A stretch of DNA of 64,000 nucleotides. Origin: Ralstonia sp. A12. GTDB taxonomy: Bacteria; Pseudomonadota; Gammaproteobacteria; Burkholderiales; Burkholderiaceae. Position numbers and translations under genes: made by a program. The notes under the pieces were generated by a model, which was not told where the DNA came from, did no database searches, and saw only the letters and a program-made list of their open reading frames with translations. Where the stretch lies: NCBI RefSeq assembly GCF_000801955.1, contig NZ_JSZO01000020.1:1-64000 (forward strand). Direction: 5' to 3'. Below, one piece after another: positions 17,440 through 25,060 of the stretch. Positions within the stretch are counted from its first letter, which is position 1; each line of letters begins with the position of its first letter.

Positions 17440-19377
17440 ATGGTTGAATCGGCAAACCTCGCGGCAAACTTCGCGCTCAGCGTCACGCCGGTCGATGACC
17501 TGATCGACGTGTCGCGCAGCATCGTGGTGACGGGGCTCGCGCCCGGCGTGCAGGTCGGCATCGTCGCGCAAACGCGTCGTGGCAATGGTGTGTTGTGGCA
17601 TAGCCGTGCAGCTTTCGTGGCTGACGCACAAGGCACCGTCGACCTGACGCGCGATGCGCCCGTCTCCGGCGACGGAATGGGAAGCTACAGCGGCATCAGC
17701 GCCATGGGCCTGGTCTGGAGCCAGCGCCCGGAAGACGGCAAGGCGCGCGAAATCTTCCCGCAACCCGTGACCGAGCCGCTGACGACCACGCTCACGGCCA
17801 CCGCCAACGGCGAGTCGATCCACGCGAGCTTCGTGCAACGGCTGGCCGCGCCGGGCGTCTCCCGCCACGACGTGCGTGACGACGGCTTGGTCGGCACGCT
17901 GTACCTGCCCGACCCATACGCGCACCCCGGCCCGCGCCCAGCCGTGTTGATCCTGAACGGCTCGGGCGGCGGCATCAACGAGCCGCGCGCGGCGCTGTAT
18001 GCCTCGCACGGCTATGCGGCGTTTGCGCTGGCGTATTTCAAGGCGCCGGGGCTGTCGGACTACATCTCCAACACACCGCTGGAGTACTTCGAGCGCGCGC
18101 TCGCATGGCTGCGCAGGCGCGTTGAACCGCTGCACGACTTTGTCGCGGTGAGCGGCCAGTCGCGCGGTGGCGAGCTGGCGCTGCTGCTAGGTGCAACGTT
18201 TCCAGAGGCGGTGTCCGCCGTCATCGGCTATGTGCCGGGTGCGGTCGTGCACAGCGCGCAGAATGCCGCTGACCCCGCCATCGGCCGTGAAGGCCCGACG
18301 TGGCTGTATCGCGGCCAGCCGCTGCCGCACCTGTGGGAAGGCAACCGCACGGCCAGTTGGGCGCCGTTCGACGAAGGCCCGGCGCCGCACCGGCACGAGC
18401 GCGCCATCCGTACCGCGCTGCAAGATGCCGATGCCGTGGCACGTGCGCGCATCCGCATCGAACGCGCGCGTGGACCGGTGCTGCTGCTCTCTGCCACGGA
18501 TGATGGCTCGTGGCCCTCGGGCGATTACTCCCGCATGGTCACCACCAAACTGGCCGAGGTGCGCCACCCCTACCCCGTGCAGCACTTCGACTACGAAGGC
18601 GCCGGCCACGCCATCGTCTTCCCGTACGTACCGACCACGCAGCTCGTCTACGCGCACCCGGTGTCGGGTCGCATCAGCACCGGCGGCGGCGAGCCGCGTG
18701 CCAACGCCCGTGCCGATGCCAAGTCATGGGCCGCCGTACGCCGTTTCCTCGCCAGCGCAGTGGCAGCGCGCGGCGCCTCCGTACCCGATTCTCGGAGCCT
18801 TTCAACGATGGATTTCACGCCCACCCAAGATGTTGTCGATCAGGCTGCAGGTCTACTGAATGGCCTGGATGACGACAGCGCCACGCATGCCCTGCGCCAC
18901 ACCCGCGAGAAGGTCGCGACGGCCACACAAGGCAGCTACGACGCGCTGTTCGACGCCGCCTTGCCTGGTCTCACGCTGGGTGAGCGCCTGCTGGTGGCGC
19001 TCTACGCCTGCCGCCTGACGCCCGCCCCCGAACTGGCCGAGCACTACCGCGCGCGACTGGCAGAAACCTCCGTCGACGCCGCTGCATTGCAGGCCGTGGA
19101 CCACGGCGAAGCAGAAACGCTGACCCGAATTTTGCCCAATCAGCGTTTGCACGCCATCCTCACCTTCACGCGCACGCTCATCGAGCGCCCCATTGAAGGC
19201 GACCGTGCCGCACTGCAGAGCCTGCCAGCCGCCGGGCTCGCCACGGCAGACGTTGTCACGCTTGCACAGCTCATCGCCTTCCTGTCGTATCAGACGCGGC
19301 TGGTGGCCGGTTTGCGCGCGTTGAACGCACTCAACGGCGCCAACACCTCACCCGCCTCCACGGAGACCGCAGCATGA
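17440..19377 (+). CDS. Fusion: acyl-CoA thioesterase/BAAT-like hydrolase plus CMD (Avi_7170-type) domain
   Basis: 645 residues in one open frame. Residues about 10-130 resemble the Bile_Hydr_Trans beta-domain; 150-430 form an alpha/beta hydrolase of the BAAT_C/dienelactone hydrolase type with nucleophile S241 in GQSRGG, a candidate Asp in LLSATDDGSW and a His in EGAGHAI. From residue 457 (internal ATG at 18808) the sequence is a separate carboxymuconolactone-decarboxylase-like domain of the kind paired with AhpD-like proteins (TIGR04029-like). A Shine-Dalgarno-like CGGAG lies 10 bases before that internal ATG, so the CMD part may also be made alone or was once a separate gene whose upstream stop was lost. 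Start follows the SBP stop by 7 bases. Role unknown; ester or thioester cleavage plus redox chemistry is inferred. Confidence 0.8.
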   Translation: MVESANLAANFALSVTPVDDLIDVSRSIVVTGLAPGVQVGIVAQTRRGNGVLWHSRAAFVADAQGTVDLTRDAPVSGDGMGSYSGISAMGLVWSQRPEDGKAREIFPQPVTEPLTTTLTATANGESIHASFVQRLAAPGVSRHDVRDDGLVGTLYLPDPYAHPGPRPAVLILNGSGGGINEPRAALYASHGYAAFALAYFKAPGLSDYISNTPLEYFERALAWLRRRVEPLHDFVAVSGQSRGGELALLLGATFPEAVSAVIGYVPGAVVHSAQNAADPAIGREGPTWLYRGQPLPHLWEGNRTASWAPFDEGPAPHRHERAIRTALQDADAVARARIRIERARGPVLLLSATDDGSWPSGDYSRMVTTKLAEVRHPYPVQHFDYEGAGHAIVFPYVPTTQLVYAHPVSGRISTGGGEPRANARADAKSWAAVRRFLASAVAARGASVPDSRSLSTMDFTPTQDVVDQAAGLLNGLDDDSATHALRHTREKVATATQGSYDALFDAALPGLTLGERLLVALYACRLTPAPELAEHYRARLAETSVDAAALQAVDHGEAETLTRILPNQRLHAILTFTRTLIERPIEGDRAALQSLPAAGLATADVVTLAQLIAFLSYQTRLVAGLRALNALNGANTSPASTETAA

Positions 19378-19964
19378 CCGAGATCATCCGCGCCCACGGC
19401 TTCACCAACGAATCATTGGAGTGGCAAGCATGGCTCGATGTGGTCGACCTCGACCGCGCCACGCCCGAGCAGATCGCCGTGCTGGAAGAGAGCCATCCGA
19501 AAGCGAAGACGTCGGACTACTACCGCTTCCTCGTCCATCAGCCGGAGATCCTGCGCCAGCGCTCGGCGGCCTTCAACGCGATCATGTACGCGCCGGGTGG
19601 CCTGTCGCGTGCGGAGCGCGAACTCGCCAGCGCAGTCGTGTCGCGCGTGAACGGCTGCGTGTATTGCGCATCCGTGCATGCCCAGCGCTTCGAGCAACTC
19701 GCCAAGCGCAACGACGTCATCAAGCAAGTTTTTGAAGACCCACACACCGCTGGCACGAATGCGCGTGAGCGTGCCATCGCGCTGTTCTCCATCGACCTGA
19801 CACTGCGCCCTGGCGACGTGCGCGCCGAAGACCTGCAACCGCTCAAGGCGGCTGGCCTGACGGATGCGGAGATCCTCGACCTGATCCACGCCGTGGCGAT
19901 CTTCGCGTGGGCCAATCGGCTGATGCTGAACCTGGGCGAACCGGTGTTTCCGGACGCAGCCTGA
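19374..19964 (+). CDS. AhpD-like alkylhydroperoxidase domain protein (Avi_7169-type)
   Basis: 196 residues. The AhpD/CMD core is visible with the redox motif VNGCVYCASVHAQRF (CxxC, Cys 90-95 region, and following His) as in peroxidase-related proteins of TIGR04030 type. Known relatives reduce peroxides through the CxxC pair, but these paired families are otherwise uncharacterised. Its start overlaps the fusion gene stop by 4 bases; last gene of the cluster, followed by a strong terminator. Confidence 0.88.
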   Translation: MTEIIRAHGFTNESLEWQAWLDVVDLDRATPEQIAVLEESHPKAKTSDYYRFLVHQPEILRQRSAAFNAIMYAPGGLSRAERELASAVVSRVNGCVYCASVHAQRFEQLAKRNDVIKQVFEDPHTAGTNARERAIALFSIDLTLRPGDVRAEDLQPLKAAGLTDAEILDLIHAVAIFAWANRLMLNLGEPVFPDAA

Positions 19965-19983
19965 GTCCCTCTCCGCTGCAAAG

Positions 19984-20017
19984 AAAAAGCCGCAGGTTTG
20001 CGCCTGCGGCTTTTTTC
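19984..20017 (+). terminator. Rho-independent terminator ending the LysR-ABC cluster
   Basis: Stem AAAAAGCCGCAGG / CCTGCGGCTTTTTT with a short loop and T run. The symmetric A/T flanks also let it serve the convergent minus-strand oxidoreductase gene. Confidence 0.92.
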
Positions 20018-20034
20018 TTTTCAACGCGACAGCA

Positions 20035-22332
20035 CTACGCGATCGGCAACTGCCGCACCGGCTTGCCGGTCAACTGCGCCACCGCATGCGCCACCGCTGG
20101 GGCGATCGGCGGCACACCAATCTCGCCCACACCGGTCGGCTCGGCTGTGCTCGGCACAATGTGCGTTTCGATGGCGGGCACCTCAGCCATCCTGAGCGCC
20201 GGGTAGTCAGGAAAGTTCGACTGCACGACCTGCCCGTCCTTGATGTCGATGCGCCCATACAACGCCGCGCTCAGGCCGAAGATGACGGCGCTTTCGATCT
20301 GCTGCGTGACGATCTGCGGGTTGACGACCGTGCCGCAATCGACTGCACACACCACGCGGTGCACGCGCGGCTTGCCATCCTTCAGCGACACCTCCACCAC
20401 CTGCGCCACCACCGAGCCGAAACTCGGGTGCAGCGCAATGCCGCGCGCTCGCGGTGCGCCATCGGCCGCCGGCGCCAACGGCTGCCCCCAGCCGGCCGCC
20501 TGCGCAGCCGTGTCGAGCACCTTCAACTCGCGCGGATGCGCCTTCAGCAAATCACGCCGCATCGCCAGCGGATCCAGCTTGGCCGCAGCCGCCACGTCAT
20601 TGAGAAAGCCCTCCATGAAGAATCCGTTGTACGAGTGCCCCACGCTGCGCCAGAATCCCACCGGGATCGGCAGATCCACCGCCAGATGCGCGATGTGCTC
20701 GTGCTCGATCTCGTACGGCAGATCGAACAGCCCTTCGGCGGTATAGCGGTCGATGCCCGCCGACGGTGCGCCGAACAATCGATCCAGCTCGCCCGCCAGA
20801 ATCGACTGGCCGGCACTGCGCGAGGCGATCGCCGTGACCTTGCCGTTCTCCACGCGCGCCTTCAGCCGTGCGATGGCGTGCGGGCGATAGAAGTCGTGGC
20901 GCACATCTTCTTCACGCGACCAGATGACCTGCACTGGTTTGCCTTCGGTCTTGGTAGCAATGGTGACAACCTGCGCGATGAAGTCGGACTCCAGCCGGCG
21001 CCCGAAGCCGCCACCGATGAGCGGGATATCGATGTGCACCTTGTCGCCGCTCACCCCGGCTGCGCGCGCCGCCACCAGCTGTGCCAGCGTGGCGACCTGC
21101 GTGGGCGCCCACAACTGCACGCCGTCCTGGGTCACCTGTGCCGTGCAGTTGATCGGCTCCATGGCCGTGTGTGCGAGGTACGGCGCGGTGTATTCGGCTT
21201 CCACGAGGGTGGCGCCGTCTGTCTTGTCGAAAGCCTTGAGGCCGTCGCCGAGCGAGCGGTAGGTGAAACCGCCCTTGTCGCTATCCAACGCGCTGACGAG
21301 CTGCTGCCGGATGCCTGCGGAATCGAGTGTGGCGTGCGGGCCGTTGTCCCATAAGGGTTCAACGGTTGCCAGTGCCTGGCGGGCCTGCCAGTAGTGATCG
21401 GCCACGACCGCCACACCGGGCGCACCGCCTGCCGCACCGTCGAACGGCACCACGTAGCGCACACCCGACATGCCCAGTGCCGCCTTCGACTGGAAGGTCT
21501 TGAGCTTGCCGCCAAAGACCGGGCACATCACCACGGCGGCATACAGCATCCCTGCCGGACGCGCATCGATGGAGAAACGCGCGCTGCCGTCCGTCTTGGC
21601 GGCCAAGTCATTGCGCGGCGCCGGCTTGCCGATCAACTGGTACTGCGAGGCCGGTTTCAGCACGACGCTGGACGGCGGCGCGATACCGCGTGCGGCTTTC
21701 GCCATGCTGCCGAAGGTCGCCTGCTTGCCGTTTGGGCCGATCAATTGGCCCTCACGCACGCTCACCTGCGCAGCCGGCACGTTCCATTCACGCGCGGCGG
21801 CTTCCACCAGCGTAGCGCGCGCCGTGGCGGCGGCTTCGCGCACCGGCTGCCAACCGTCCGCCACGCTGCTGCTGCCACCGGTGATGATGAGGCCGATCTC
21901 ACGCGCGCTCTTGGCCATGATCCAGTGCAGCGCACGGGCCCAGGTCTTGTCCGCGCTGTCCGGATGCAGCGGCAGCGAGCTGTCGCCCATGGCGACCACG
22001 TTGCCGTAAATGCGCTCCACCGGCGAGGTCTCGATGCTCACGCGCGCCAGCGGAATATCCAGCTCTTCCGCCACCAGCATCGACAGCGCGGTATGGATGC
22101 CCTGCCCCATCTCGACACGCGGCATGGCCAGGATGACGTTGCCTTCCGGCGTGATCTTGATCCACCCGTTCAGGGCGACCTCGCCTCCATGTTCGGGAAA
22201 CAGCGCCGGATCACCCAGGCGGCTGCGCGATGGCATCACGCCCCAGCCCACCACCAACGCGCCACCCACGGCGAGTGCCCCCAGCAGGAAGCGACGACGC
22301 CCGCTACGTGGCTTGGTTGCACGGGCGTTCAT
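20035..22332 (-). CDS. Molybdopterin-binding hydroxylase large subunit, isoquinoline 1-oxidoreductase beta type
   Basis: 765 residues from ATG 22332. The N-terminus carries a twin-arginine signal ([19 protein letters not shown]), so the enzyme is exported folded with its Mo cofactor. The rest is an Ald_Xan_dh_C2/IorB-type catalytic subunit (for example [58 protein letters not shown]). It hydroxylates N-heterocycles or oxidises aldehydes using water-derived oxygen. The start is taken at the Tat peptide; 59 upstream codons overlap iorA-like coding and are rejected. A dedicated cytochrome c subunit, often the third gene, is absent nearby. Substrate unknown. Confidence 0.9.
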   Translation of the reverse strand: MNARATKPRSGRRRFLLGALAVGGALVVGWGVMPSRSRLGDPALFPEHGGEVALNGWIKITPEGNVILAMPRVEMGQGIHTALSMLVAEELDIPLARVSIETSPVERIYGNVVAMGDSSLPLHPDSADKTWARALHWIMAKSAREIGLIITGGSSSVADGWQPVREAAATARATLVEAAAREWNVPAAQVSVREGQLIGPNGKQATFGSMAKAARGIAPPSSVVLKPASQYQLIGKPAPRNDLAAKTDGSARFSIDARPAGMLYAAVVMCPVFGGKLKTFQSKAALGMSGVRYVVPFDGAAGGAPGVAVVADHYWQARQALATVEPLWDNGPHATLDSAGIRQQLVSALDSDKGGFTYRSLGDGLKAFDKTDGATLVEAEYTAPYLAHTAMEPINCTAQVTQDGVQLWAPTQVATLAQLVAARAAGVSGDKVHIDIPLIGGGFGRRLESDFIAQVVTIATKTEGKPVQVIWSREEDVRHDFYRPHAIARLKARVENGKVTAIASRSAGQSILAGELDRLFGAPSAGIDRYTAEGLFDLPYEIEHEHIAHLAVDLPIPVGFWRSVGHSYNGFFMEGFLNDVAAAAKLDPLAMRRDLLKAHPRELKVLDTAAQAAGWGQPLAPAADGAPRARGIALHPSFGSVVAQVVEVSLKDGKPRVHRVVCAVDCGTVVNPQIVTQQIESAVIFGLSAALYGRIDIKDGQVVQSNFPDYPALRMAEVPAIETHIVPSTAEPTGVGEIGVPPIAPAVAHAVAQLTGKPVRQLPIA

Positions 22333-22796
22333 GCTTGCCCCTCCCGCAGCGCCTTCGCAGCGCGCTTGATGGCGGCGCGCACGCGCGGATACGTACCGCA
22401 ACGGCAGATGTTGGTGATGGCCGTGTCGATGTCGGCATCGCTCGGGTCGGGTTGCCGCGCCAGCAAGTCCGCAGCAGCCATCAGCATGCCGGACTGGCAG
22501 TAGCCGCACTGCGGCACCTGTTCGTCCACCCAGGCCTGCTGCAGCGCGTGGCGCTTGCCTTCGCCCCCAGCCAGCCCCTCAATGGTGGTGATGTGCTTGC
22601 CAGCCACCGCTGACACCGGCAGCACGCACGACCGCACAGCCGCCCCATCCAGGTGCACGGTGCAGGCGCCGCACGCCGCGACGCCGCAACCGAACTTGGT
22701 ACCAGTGAGGTTCAGGTGATCGCGCAGCACCCATAGCAGGGGCGTGGCCGAGTCGCAATCGACGTTGACCGAGCGGTGGTTGACGTCTAAATCCAT
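22329..22796 (-). CDS. (2Fe-2S)-binding small subunit, isoquinoline 1-oxidoreductase alpha type
   Basis: 155 residues with two [2Fe-2S] clusters: plant-ferredoxin type [15 protein letters not shown] with a later C in VRSCVLPV, and the C-terminal QCGYCQSGM ... [15 protein letters not shown]. It passes electrons from the Mo site of the large subunit. No signal peptide of its own, so it presumably hitch-hikes through the Tat system with its partner. Strong ribosome-binding site AAGGAGACC. Overlaps the large-subunit gene by 4 bases. Confidence 0.93.
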   Translation of the reverse strand: MDLDVNHRSVNVDCDSATPLLWVLRDHLNLTGTKFGCGVAACGACTVHLDGAAVRSCVLPVSAVAGKHITTIEGLAGGEGKRHALQQAWVDEQVPQCGYCQSGMLMAAADLLARQPDPSDADIDTAITNICRCGTYPRVRAAIKRAAKALREGQA

Positions 22797-23211
22797 GAGG
22801 GTGGTCTCCTTGCTTTTGTGATCTTTTTTTGTGGCGAAAGCGTACGTTCAAACACCTCCGCACCGCAATAGTGGGACACCTCGATTCGGGGGAATTCCGC
22901 AAAGGAATCAAAGGATTAGCAACACCCAAAAGCGCACCCGCCTTCAGTGCGTGCGCCATTGGCTATCCCTAGGAAGCCAATGCGCACCGCACCGCGTCGG
23001 CAAGCCTGGGCACCACGCCTGGAATGGGCCCAGTCCTACAAGACAGCTCGCCGCTTTAGGACTGATCCGCTTTTCGGGTTTCTCCGGACTCAATACAGTC
23101 TGTGCATCATCCTTCGCGCGCGCTTGCGCCAGAGGTCATACGCAATGCCGGCGCTTCCGTGACGTGATCGCCACAGAACGCCGCGGCTGCCCTGCAACAC
23201 GCTCCATCACC
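22797..23211. other. Divergent intergenic region
   Basis: Upstream region for both the minus-strand oxidoreductase pair and the plus-strand response regulator. No gene supported: an open frame joined to the regulator reads through here, but its codons do not look protein-like. No clear promoter motif picked. Confidence 0.45.
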
Positions 23212-23883
23212 ATGAATCCCATCCTGATCCGCGTCGCCATTGCCGACGACCATCCCGCCATCCTGTTTGGCGTCAAGCATGAACTGGCCGGCAGCCAGTC
23301 GATCTCGATCGACGGCCTTGTACGCAATTCGACCGAACTGATCGCACTGCTCGACCGCACGCGCATCGACGTGCTTGTATGCGACTACGCCATGCCGGGC
23401 GGCAACTATGGCGACGGCATGGCATTGCTGTCACTGGTCCAGCAGCGCTATCCGCATGTGCGCATCGTGGTTCTGACAATGATGGAAAACGTGGCGATCC
23501 TGTCGGCGCTGACGGCAGGAATTCAATGCATCGTCAGCAAATCCGATCTGACGAATCATCTGTCGCTTGCTGTACATGCCGCGTTTGCAAATGGCCGCTA
23601 CGTATCGCCAACGGTCGAGACAATTCTGCGCACCCTGGAGCCGAGCCACAGAGACACGCCCGGAAACGCGCAACTGACGGGCCGCGAACTCGAGGTCATC
23701 CGCCTGTACGTATCGGGCATGACGATCAACGAAATCGCCGCGCGCCTGAATCGCAGCAAGAAGACCATCAGCACGCAGAAGAGCACCGCCATGCGCAAGC
23801 TCAATATCGACCGCGAGGTGGATCTCTTCCACTACGGCATTGAGACGGGCCTGATCCCCTCCGTCATGCGCCCGGTGCGATAG
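23212..23883 (+). CDS. NarL/FixJ-type response regulator (LuxR HTH), first paralog
   Basis: 223 residues. Receiver domain at 1-125 with acidic pocket ADDHP (11-15), phospho-acceptor D58 in VLVCDYAMPGG and Lys in IVSKSD. LuxR-type HTH at about 150-215 (LTGRELEVIRLYVSG, NEIAARLNRSKKTISTQKS). The 'HEL' plus 'DYAMPGGNYGDG' architecture resembles the second regulator at 24273-24962, so the two are paralogs, probably both fed by the BvgS-like kinase. The start is at MNPILIRVAI, where the receiver fold begins. Confidence 0.92.
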   Translation: MNPILIRVAIADDHPAILFGVKHELAGSQSISIDGLVRNSTELIALLDRTRIDVLVCDYAMPGGNYGDGMALLSLVQQRYPHVRIVVLTMMENVAILSALTAGIQCIVSKSDLTNHLSLAVHAAFANGRYVSPTVETILRTLEPSHRDTPGNAQLTGRELEVIRLYVSGMTINEIAARLNRSKKTISTQKSTAMRKLNIDREVDLFHYGIETGLIPSVMRPVR

Positions 23884-24032
23884 AGCACCAGTGCTGTGCT
23901 CACCCGGATCGGAATCCACTACCAGACCGGTCTGATAGACGGACCTCTTTTCAACTCATAACGTAACGAAATTCGCACCGCGACCTTGGTGCGGCATGCG
24001 CAACGCACTCAGCGTTGCCATTGGGGGCGCAG

Positions 24033-24254
24033 ATGGTGAAGCAGACTGAACAAGACAAAATACGGCACATTCTGCTCGGCTTCGCCGAGCTGACGGCGCC
24101 GGCGCGCCATGAGTTTCTGGGCGCCATGAATGAATACCTGTTCTCGTCGCCTCAACGCAGGCGGCAGATTGTCGGAACATGGAAGCAGTCTGGGTCAGTC
24201 ACGCTGGACGAGCCGCAGCTGCACAGTGCGCCGTCCGCCAAGCAACCAGTCTGA
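24033..24254 (+). CDS. Small hypothetical protein between the two response regulators
   Basis: 73 residues from ATG 24033, basic, predicted helical (IRHILLGFAELTAPARHEFL, then GAMNEYLFSSPQRRRQIV). Host-like codon use and amphipathic helices favour a real gene. Its place between two regulators suggests a signalling accessory, but nothing shows this directly. Convergent with the second regulator gene, 18 bases away. Confidence 0.55.
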   Translation: MVKQTEQDKIRHILLGFAELTAPARHEFLGAMNEYLFSSPQRRRQIVGTWKQSGSVTLDEPQLHSAPSAKQPV

Positions 24255-24272
24255 CGCCGCTGCACCCAACGC

Positions 24273-24962
24273 TCAGCCAGCGTCTCGCGGCGGCGTTTGC
24301 GATGACGTCAGCCAACCGTTCTCAGCCGCGTACTTGAAGAGATCCGCATCACGCGAGATGCCGAGCTTTTCCATGGCCCGGTTCTTCTGCGTGCTGATGG
24401 TCTTCTTGCTGCGGTTGAGCCGCTCGGCAATCTCGTCCACTCTCAGGCCCGACACGTACAGCCGTATCACTTCCGCCTCACGCGGGCTCAACTCTGCCGA
24501 TGCCGAAGCCGGTGCGGCAGCGCGCTGAGCCTCACGCTCCTTCAGCACGGCGGCAACCGTCGGGGAGTGGTATTTCCCGCCCGTATGCGCGGCATGAATC
24601 GCGGGAACAAGATGCGACACCGCATCGGCTTTGCTGACGATGGCGCGTACGCCAATGTCATCGAGTGAGCCAAGGATGGCCGGACTGTCGAGCATCGTCA
24701 GCACAACGAGCTTCACTTGGGGAAAGCGCCGGCCGATGAAACCAAACAGCGTGAGGCCATCGCCGTACTCGCCTGCCGGCATAGCGTAATCGGACACCAG
24801 CACATCGCACGGCGTCGATTCGAGCTGCTTGACGAGGTCGGTCGAATTAGCGGCTTGTCCTTTCAACACGATGGTGTCCACTGACGACAGCTCATGCGAC
24901 ACCCCGGCAATCATCCCCGGATGGTCGTCTGCCAACACGACGCCAATGCTGAAGCTGCTCAT
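24273..24962 (-). CDS. NarL/FixJ-type response regulator (LuxR HTH), second paralog
   Basis: 229 residues from ATG 24962, selected for the GGGAGGGAGG ribosome-binding site. Receiver with ADDHP (11-15), D58 in VLVSDYAMPAG and Lys in AIVSKAD; LuxR HTH near residues 160-220 (LSPREAEVIRLYVSG, DEIAERLNRSKKTIS). Lies 98 bases downstream of the hybrid kinase gene on the same strand, so it is the closest candidate output of that phosphorelay. Confidence 0.93.
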   Translation of the reverse strand: MSSFSIGVVLADDHPGMIAGVSHELSSVDTIVLKGQAANSTDLVKQLESTPCDVLVSDYAMPAGEYGDGLTLFGFIGRRFPQVKLVVLTMLDSPAILGSLDDIGVRAIVSKADAVSHLVPAIHAAHTGGKYHSPTVAAVLKEREAQRAAAPASASAELSPREAEVIRLYVSGLRVDEIAERLNRSKKTISTQKNRAMEKLGISRDADLFKYAAENGWLTSSQTPPRDAG

Positions 24963-25060
24963 TCCTCCCTCCCCTTTTGCCGATTGCTGGTCCACCGGAC
25001 CTCAGCGAACGACACAATTTTACGATGCAGCGCTCATGAAGGAAACGCACGACGCGACGA

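Noticed and set aside
20086-21354. Long plus-strand open frame antisense to the molybdenum hydroxylase gene
   Set aside because: Product is Arg/His-rich without domains; the opposite strand encodes a well-recognised enzyme. High GC makes long antisense frames common.
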